From contig QMNG01000004.1 in the NCBI GenBank assembly GCA_003647645.1, forward strand, positions 1 through 56,795: 56,795 nt of DNA. The letters are read 5' to 3'. Shown one piece after another: positions 51,972-56,795 of this stretch (position 1 is its first letter; every line of letters starts with the position of its first letter). Source of the stretch: a candidate division Kazan bacterium (GTDB lineage Bacteria; Patescibacteriota; Kazan-3B-28). The translations under genes were made by a program, and so were the position numbers. The notes below the pieces were generated by a model. The model did not search any database, was not told the DNA's origin, and was given only the letters and a program-made list of their open reading frames with translations.

Positions 51972-52167
51972 TAATATCTTCCTCTTGGCATTAGCCAACA
52001 ATCGAGCATTGGAGCTCGAATGTCCTGAATCAAGCCAATCGCTTTAATCAGCGTGTTCACTGTTTGAGCGAAGCGAGTTTGGTAATAAGCAGATAAAGCA
52101 ATTGACTTAGATGAATAATGAGAGCGACTGCGGAGGCGGTTTGGGTACTTTGCCAAGACAAAGTACC
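51972..52167 (-). repeat. Dispersed structured element, copy F
   Basis: Read on the minus strand: first hairpin GGTACTTTG...CAAAGTACC (52167-52144), the 29-bp block shared with copy A (52135-52107), stem arms CAATTGCTTTA (52104-52094) and TAAAGCGATTG (52046-52036), apical AAACTC (52080) ... CAAACAG (52066-52060), the 33-bp block shared with copy A (52033-52001), final hairpin TTGGC...GCCAA and GAGGAAGAT. The core between the shared blocks is 73 bp, as in copy A, but with different sequence. Confidence 0.85.
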
Positions 52168-52189
52168 GAAAAGAAAGATTGACTGGGAG

Positions 52190-52315
52190 AGGGTTTTGTG
52201 ATATACAGGAGGTGTCAGCGGATGTGCTGACCCGACGCTGAGGAGGTGGTTTATCCCGCAAGCCCGAAAAATCGGGAACCTCGCAGATAGTCGGTATTGA
52301 AAAAGGAGACTTCAA
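52190..52315 (+). promoter_or_regulatory. Structured leader of the 302-residue orphan gene
   Basis: The stretch holds GTCAGCGGATGTGCTGAC (a hairpin near 52214), a CCCGA...TCGGG pair around 52263-52276, three AGGAGG-like runs and finally AAAAGGAG seven bases before the ATG at 52316. The multiple purine runs and hairpins suggest translational control, but no known riboswitch class is recognised. Confidence 0.45.
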
Positions 52316-53224
52316 ATGCCACGGAAGTCAATGACAGCTGGTCAGATCAAACAGTTTATCGACTTTGTACGTGCTGTAGTTACTGACTCAAGTATCAGTT
52401 TCGCTCAAGCGCAAGCCCTCATCAGTAACTCCGATCGGGTAGGCCAGTTTAAGCAGGGGTTTAAAAACCTGTTGAACCGGTCCATTCGCAACCCTTCACT
52501 GGAAATAAGGCGACTTAGTGAGCTTGCCCAAGCGGTCATCGATCAACTCCTAAAGCTTGACCCGGATCTAGATTTGAACCCAGAACGGCTTCGATATCTT
52601 GTCAAGCACCCAGAAAACCTCAAGAGTATGCTTGATGAAGCTTTCATTTTTGTGATTCCTGAACTCTATCTCTATCCCATTGTCGTGGATTATGATATAG
52701 ATCTTGAGGAAGCAATCAAGCCGTTCGAGTTCTCCAAGTGCTCTCGCTGCTATCGCTCCTATGTTAGACCAGATATTACGCCCAAGAACTTTCCGACATT
52801 ACAGACAGGAAAAGCCAAGTTGGTCGTAGAATTATTTAGTTCTGCTAACATATTTGATGATGTCAAGAAAATCAAGAAGATGTCTGCGACTCAAGTTCTC
52901 CGGAGACTTGATAAGATAGGATACCGGCCAGCAGAACTGCGCGAACTTCTCGCATTAGCAGTCACACACCCGAAGGTTATGCAGGAACGTCAGATTCTTG
53001 CACTTGGCTCTATTTGGCATGAGATGTGCTGGGACCGATACCACATTCCATTTGTATACGAGCGGAGTAGCGATATGGCAAAAGCCTACGGGACTGTTGA
53101 TGTGCAGCGTGAGCTGGGACTTCTGTCGGAGTATCATAAGATGCCCAGTGTTACCTATTTTTTTGTGCAGGGTGGAAAGGCTCAGTACAGCAGAGATATG
53201 CTGTTCGCTGCCATTCGCAAGTAG
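52316..53224 (+). CDS. Hypothetical soluble protein, 302 residues
   Basis: No family is recognised. The first ~100 residues are helical (QIKQFIDFVRAVVTD, ELAQAVIDQLLKLDPDLDL). A region with SKCSRCYRSYVRP near 140-152 could bind zinc through two cysteines. The C-terminal half is mixed, ending in TYFFVQGGKAQYSRDMLFAAIRK (tail motif). No signal peptide or membrane helix. It has a strong ribosome site, a structured leader and a terminator of its own, and codon choice closer to thyX and the 10835 gene than to its neighbours. It may belong to a set of independently expressed accessory genes. Confidence 0.6.
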   Translation: MPRKSMTAGQIKQFIDFVRAVVTDSSISFAQAQALISNSDRVGQFKQGFKNLLNRSIRNPSLEIRRLSELAQAVIDQLLKLDPDLDLNPERLRYLVKHPENLKSMLDEAFIFVIPELYLYPIVVDYDIDLEEAIKPFEFSKCSRCYRSYVRPDITPKNFPTLQTGKAKLVVELFSSANIFDDVKKIKKMSATQVLRRLDKIGYRPAELRELLALAVTHPKVMQERQILALGSIWHEMCWDRYHIPFVYERSSDMAKAYGTVDVQRELGLLSEYHKMPSVTYFFVQGGKAQYSRDMLFAAIRK

Positions 53225-53344
53225 TGTGCTTTGAACTTGGCTTTGCTTATGACGGTTCTGCCCTGGCGCTTCTGCTTGTTCAGCAGGCAGATCCCGAGAG
53301 GGATACTGCTTGAGCTTAGTTCTTTGTTCGATTTTGAGTTTTAT

Positions 53345-53375
53345 GGGCGGCCGCCGCAGCGGCCGCCCTTTCTTT
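53345..53375 (+). terminator. Terminator after the 302-residue gene
   Basis: GGGCGGCCGC - CGCA - GCGGCCGCCC followed by TTTCTTTTT, a ten-pair all-GC stem. The ~120 bases between the stop and this hairpin contain no supported gene. Confidence 0.88.
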
Positions 53376-53405
53376 TTGCTTTATTGGAAATGGATTTTTT
53401 ATGAA

Positions 53406-53515
53406 ATAATATATACTATAGTATATATTATAGTATATAGCATAGTATATACTATGCTATATACTATTACACAGCATACATAGCACTACAGTGAACAGCT
53501 GTTCATTATAGTGCT
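53406..53515. repeat. Cluster of three long palindromes before recJ
   Basis: 53406-53431 is a perfect 26-bp palindrome centred on TATA; 53430-53467 is a perfect 38-bp palindrome (GCATAGTAT / ATACTATGC at its centre); 53482-53515 is a 34-base near-perfect palindrome around GAACAGCTGTTC. The first two are almost pure A/T with the repeated word TATACTAT. No T run or gene end is linked to them. Cruciform, operator or recombination-site roles are all open. Confidence 0.85.
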
Positions 53516-53556
53516 TTTGGTAGTATATGTTACTATGTGCCCAACGCTAATTCTTT

Positions 53557-53562
53557 TATAAT
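53557..53562 (+). promoter_or_regulatory. -10 box of recJ
   Basis: TATAAT ends nine bases before the recJ ATG; no -35 match and no ribosome site are seen, so a leaderless message is expected. Confidence 0.6.
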
Positions 53563-53571
53563 AAACCCACG

Positions 53572-55302
53572 ATGGTTATAACTGCTGGGGTAAAATCAGA
53601 AGTTCGTTTTAATGTAGCGGATATACAACAGGATATTCCCGTTTCTTTAAGGGGTTTTGATTTTATCACAGCCCAGTTGTTACTGCAGCGGGGGATTAGG
53701 ACCAAGGAAGCTGCCGATAAGTTTTTGAGTCCAAAACTAGAGGATTTAGGCAACCCGAGTTTGTTCAAAGATCTGGATAAGGCCGTTGCGCGGATTAAGC
53801 GGGCGATAGCCAAGAAAGAGCATATTACTGTATATGGTGACTATGATGTTGATGGTATTACCTCCGCGACTATATTAATTTCTGTGCTTAAAACATTAAA
53901 AGCTATTGTGAATGTCTATTTGCCGGAACGGTTGAAAGAAGGATACGGGTTAAATAAAAAGGCAATTAAAAAACTGCGAGAGAAGGGAACCGACTTGCTG
54001 ATTACAGTTGATAATGGCACCACAAATATTGACGAAATCGCTTATGCCAATAAGCTGGGCATGGATGTAATAGTTGTTGATCATCATCAAATCGGCAACA
54101 AGCTACCCTTAGCCTATGCCTTAATAAATCCACATCGGCCGGATGATGGATATCCAGATAAGAATTTAGCTGCTGTAGGAATAGTATATCACCTCGTGAG
54201 ACGACTCATTGGCGATGGAGCGGCTGTGAAATATTTGGACTTAGTGGCTCTTGGAACTGTGGCCGATGTGGTGCCGCTGATTGGAGACAATCGAATATTT
54301 ACAGTTTTTGGTTTAAAAAAATTAAATAAAACTGAACGGATCGGCTTGAAAGCACTGATTGATGTTGCTTCCCTTAAAGGCAAGGCACTGGGAGCCTACC
54401 ACATTGGTTTTCAACTTGGTCCGCGCATTAATGCGGCCGGGCGGATTGACCATGCTGCTAAGGCATTTGCATTGCTCAATGAAACTGATGAAGCGCGTGC
54501 CTATGATGTTGCTCATGATCTCAATAGTTTGAATACAAAGCGGCAAAAGATGACGGAGCAGATTTTAGAATCGGCTTTGGTTCATGCTGGTGAATGGGAT
54601 AACAAAAAAATAATTATTGTCGGGGATGAGGGCTGGTCGATTGGTGTGGCGGGAATTGTAGCCGGCCGGCTGACCGAAAAATATTCCAAGCCTTCAATGG
54701 TTTTTGAGTATCAGAAGGATATATGCAGAGGCTCTGCCCGAAGTGTTGACGGTGTGCATTTAATTGAGTTGCTGAATAACGTCGATGAGTATATTCAGGG
54801 ATACGGCGGGCACGCTAAAGCTGCCGGCGTAACAATAAAACGAGCCAAATTTGAAGATTTTAAAAAGGCTTTGGAACAGTACGCCTTAACTACGATTCAC
54901 CCGGACCTGCTTAGGCCGAGCGTAAATATTTCTCTGTTAATAGAGCCAAATCTGGCTGATTCTAGGCTGTTTGAGATAATATCCAGATTGGCACCATTTG
55001 GCTTCGGTAATCCCACGCCGGTATTTGGGATGAAAAAGGTAAAACTCGAGAGCTATGATGCCGTCGGCAACGCGGCTTCAATTATTCGGATGATATTTTC
55101 TAAGGGTGAGCAACGAGTTCAAATTACAGGTTTTGATAGGAACGGTGAGTTGATTTTGTCTCTTCAGGAGGGCAGTGAATTTGATGTGGCCTTTACTATT
55201 TCCGGCAGTGAGTGGTCTTCAACCCGGGATAGTCTTAGGTTTGGAGGAAAACCCCGAAAGTTTATAGACAGAAAATTAGTACAGCTCCGGCAGTCTGTCT
55301 AG
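53572..55302 (+). CDS. recJ: Single-stranded-DNA exonuclease RecJ
   Basis: A 576-residue DHH phosphoesterase. Motif I GDYDVDG (about 90-96), motif III VVDHHQ (about 169-174), and the DHHA1 part with RINAAGRIDHA and YGGHAKAAG (about 405-413) are present, followed by an OB-like C-terminal domain. RecJ degrades 5' ends of single strands in recombination and repair; recO and recG are elsewhere in this window. Confidence 0.97.
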   Translation: MVITAGVKSEVRFNVADIQQDIPVSLRGFDFITAQLLLQRGIRTKEAADKFLSPKLEDLGNPSLFKDLDKAVARIKRAIAKKEHITVYGDYDVDGITSATILISVLKTLKAIVNVYLPERLKEGYGLNKKAIKKLREKGTDLLITVDNGTTNIDEIAYANKLGMDVIVVDHHQIGNKLPLAYALINPHRPDDGYPDKNLAAVGIVYHLVRRLIGDGAAVKYLDLVALGTVADVVPLIGDNRIFTVFGLKKLNKTERIGLKALIDVASLKGKALGAYHIGFQLGPRINAAGRIDHAAKAFALLNETDEARAYDVAHDLNSLNTKRQKMTEQILESALVHAGEWDNKKIIIVGDEGWSIGVAGIVAGRLTEKYSKPSMVFEYQKDICRGSARSVDGVHLIELLNNVDEYIQGYGGHAKAAGVTIKRAKFEDFKKALEQYALTTIHPDLLRPSVNISLLIEPNLADSRLFEIISRLAPFGFGNPTPVFGMKKVKLESYDAVGNAASIIRMIFSKGEQRVQITGFDRNGELILSLQEGSEFDVAFTISGSEWSSTRDSLRFGGKPRKFIDRKLVQLRQSV

Positions 55303-55340
55303 CTTAAAGAAGGGCTTTTTAATACAATAACCTTACGAGT

Positions 55341-56606
55341 ATGGGAGTAAAATTTCAAAAACCTAGAGGAACTCAGGATATTCTGCCCAGTGAACAGAAG
55401 TATTGGTATTGGACAGAAGACAATTTTCGCAGTGTTATGCTCTCGGCTGGCTTCGGACGGATCATCACACCGACTTTTGAAAATACTGATCTGTTCGTGC
55501 GCAGCGTAGGCGAAGACACTGATATTGTTTCAAAGGAAATGTATACCTTTACCGATCGCGGGGGAAATAGTCTGACTTTGCGTCCAGAGGGCACTGCCGG
55601 GGTGGTCCGAGCGTATATCGAAAACGGGATGCACAAGGAACCTCAGCCGGTGAAGGTATTTTACTGGGGTCCGGTATTCAGATATGATCGACCGCAGGCT
55701 GGGCGATACAGAGAATTTTGCCAGCCCGGTTTGGAGATGTTCGGGGAGCAAGATCCGATTGTTGATGCGCAAGTGATTGCGCTAATGATGAAATTTTATC
55801 GGAAAATCGGTCTCAAAGATTTGGTAGTCAAAATAAATAGCATCGGTGATATAAAAGGCCGGGCCAAAATGCAAAAGGCGCTGGTGGACTTCTTATCAGC
55901 TCACCGGCGAACACTTTGTGCCGAATGCAAACGACGGATGATTCAGAACCCGATGAGGGTACTGGATTGCAAGGAAAAGAAATGCCAGCCGGTTATAGAG
56001 GAAGCTGGTGGAGTACTGATTGATAATTTAAATACTGCCTCCAAGGAACACTTTACCAAAGTGTTGGAGTATCTGGACGATATGGGTGTTGAGTACGAAC
56101 TTGATCATCGGTTAGTCAGGGGGCTTGATTATTATACTCATACGGTTTTTGAAGTAGTTGCAAAAAATGGGGGCCTGTCAATTGGCGGTGGTGGCAGATA
56201 TGACGAATTAGTGAAGATGTTAGGCGGTCCGGCCACACCGGCTATTGGATTTGGGGTCGGTTTGGACCGAACGATCGATTTGTTGAAAAAACAGAATGTG
56301 GCTGTTCCCGAGGTGGTGTTCAGCGATGTGTTTATAGTTCAACTTGGCGATGAAGCTAAAAAGAAGGCAATTAGAGTAATTGACCAACTGGACGAGGCAG
56401 GCTACCGAGTGGCGCATGCGCTGGGGCGAAGCAGCATTAAATCCCAACTTAGGGTGGCTAATCGATTAGGCACTAAGATAGCGATAATTATTGGTGAACG
56501 TGAAGTACACGACAAAAGCGTGATTATCCGTGATTTGTCCGATAGTACCCAAGAATCTGTCTTGGACCGTGACTTAATTAAGATGCTTAAGAAAAGAATC
56601 CAGTGA
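55341..56606 (+). CDS. hisS: Histidyl-tRNA synthetase
   Basis: A 421-residue class II synthetase. The N-terminus KPRGTQDILP, motif 1 (TPTFENTDLFVRSVGE), motif 2 (PVFRYDRPQAGRYREF), the histidine-specific RGLDYYTHTVFE (about 258-269), GGGGRYDEL and motif 3 (IGFGVGLDRT) are intact. The C-terminal anticodon-binding domain is present. A TACAAT-like box lies about 12 bases before the ATG. Confidence 0.98.
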   Translation: MGVKFQKPRGTQDILPSEQKYWYWTEDNFRSVMLSAGFGRIITPTFENTDLFVRSVGEDTDIVSKEMYTFTDRGGNSLTLRPEGTAGVVRAYIENGMHKEPQPVKVFYWGPVFRYDRPQAGRYREFCQPGLEMFGEQDPIVDAQVIALMMKFYRKIGLKDLVVKINSIGDIKGRAKMQKALVDFLSAHRRTLCAECKRRMIQNPMRVLDCKEKKCQPVIEEAGGVLIDNLNTASKEHFTKVLEYLDDMGVEYELDHRLVRGLDYYTHTVFEVVAKNGGLSIGGGGRYDELVKMLGGPATPAIGFGVGLDRTIDLLKKQNVAVPEVVFSDVFIVQLGDEAKKKAIRVIDQLDEAGYRVAHALGRSSIKSQLRVANRLGTKIAIIIGEREVHDKSVIIRDLSDSTQESVLDRDLIKMLKKRIQ

Positions 56607-56688
56607 ATTTTCTTAGGAATTTAATAAACGGACTGACGAATTAATTTAAAAATAAAAGCGAGTGTACATAGTATAAGTTGCCAGCGGG

Positions 56689-56795
56689 ATGAATGACGAT
56701 AAATGGGGAGAAATCTTAGACAGAGTTGAAGAAAAGTTTGACGTAGTTGATAGTGGAAAGGAAATATTAGAAGACATTCCAAATGCTTTTGTCGA
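56689..56795 (+). CDS. Hypothetical acidic protein, N-terminal fragment
   Basis: The frame is open to the right edge, giving 35 residues that begin MNDDKWGEILDRVEEKF and continue with VVDSGKEILEDIPNAFV. Short acidic proteins with this start and an EDIP segment are familiar from CPR genomes but have no function assigned. AGCGGG before the ATG is a weak ribosome site. The 3' end lies outside the window. Confidence 0.6.
   Translation, partial: MNDDKWGEILDRVEEKFDVVDSGKEILEDIPNAFV

Noticed and set aside
51914-52315. 133-codon minus-strand ORF
   Set aside because: Runs through element copy F and the leader of the opposite gene; not a protein gene.
52190-52315. Known riboswitch in the leader
   Set aside because: Hairpins are present but no signature of a known class could be recognised.
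53249-53405. 51-codon plus-strand ORF after the 302-residue gene
   Set aside because: It reads through the GC-rich terminator and has no ribosome site.
53430-53467. Chromosome dimer site (dif)
   Set aside because: The 11-6-11 geometry fits but the sequence lacks the usual dif arm words, and any long AT palindrome would give such geometry; kept as a finding without this call.

Overview
The window looks like part of the chromosome of a Candidate Phyla Radiation (Patescibacteria) bacterium. The basis is a 16S rRNA gene with CPR-type changes in its conserved loops (a GCAGCAGCGG core in the 530 loop and a GATAACGAG 1100 region), no 23S or 5S gene next to it, compact single-gene or short-operon layout, many small membrane proteins without clear families, and translation with the standard code (TGA is a normal stop, for example in purA). 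I cannot name the phylum from sequence alone. The first gene (dnaK) and the last gene (a 36-codon fragment) are cut by the window edges.

Layout. 1-2.9 kb: chaperones dnaK and dnaJ with a PepSY-like exported protein between them. 3.0-5.9 kb: envelope cluster (two membrane proteins, a GT2 polysaccharide synthase, a membrane-anchored thioredoxin-like protein). 6.0-11.8 kb: accessory, RNA-rich stretch with a zinc-ribbon membrane protein, the lone 16S gene, tRNA-Ala with a duplicated 3' end, a tRNA-Ile nested inside a second broken tRNA-Ile, and two stand-alone genes with their own promoters and terminators. 11.9-14.8 kb: cobalamin adenosyltransferase, recO, a Xer-type recombinase and a small ORF. 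14.9-21.7 kb: envelope genes (LysM/M23 peptidase, Ig-like protein, LCP ligase, membrane protein, HtrA protease, MscS-like membrane protein). 21.8-26.8 kb: tRNA-Leu, comEA, rsmD, recG, an unrecognised 55-residue basic protein, tyrS. 26.9-34.6 kb: class A PBP, trigger factor, purA, clpP, a delta-prime clamp-loader protein, a TPR protein. 34.6-35.7 kb: three tRNAs and an RRM protein. 35.8-41.1 kb: rplK-rplA and rplJ-rplL, separated by a complete dUMP-to-dTDP module (dCMP deaminase, dut, tmk, thyX). 41.3-46.7 kb: tgt and a 1393-residue protein built like soluble adenylyl cyclase. 46.7-56.8 kb: two small-to-medium anchored proteins, manC, secD, secF, an orphan gene with a structured leader, recJ, hisS and a partial gene.

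The strongest unexplained signal is a family of six intergenic elements of about 180-240 bp (8.95, 13.2, 36.9, 41.1, 51.7 and 52.1 kb). All have the same plan: an initial hairpin, a long stem whose sequence differs in every copy but stays self-complementary, a similar apical motif (AAACTC - small hairpin - CAAACAG, weaker in the 8.95 and 13.2 kb copies), and a final hairpin, usually followed by a GGAAGA-like tail. Two copies have identical flanks (29 and 33 bp) around cores of exactly the same length (73 bp) but different sequence. The second is the tRNA-in-tRNA locus at 9753-10008. Others are a 38-bp perfect palindrome cluster before recJ, repeated ~105-nt structured tails behind the two tRNA-Thr genes, and many -10 boxes placed 4-9 nt before start codons, which predicts leaderless or near-leaderless mRNAs.

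All calls rest on reading motifs and coordinates by eye; no searches or folding programs were run.
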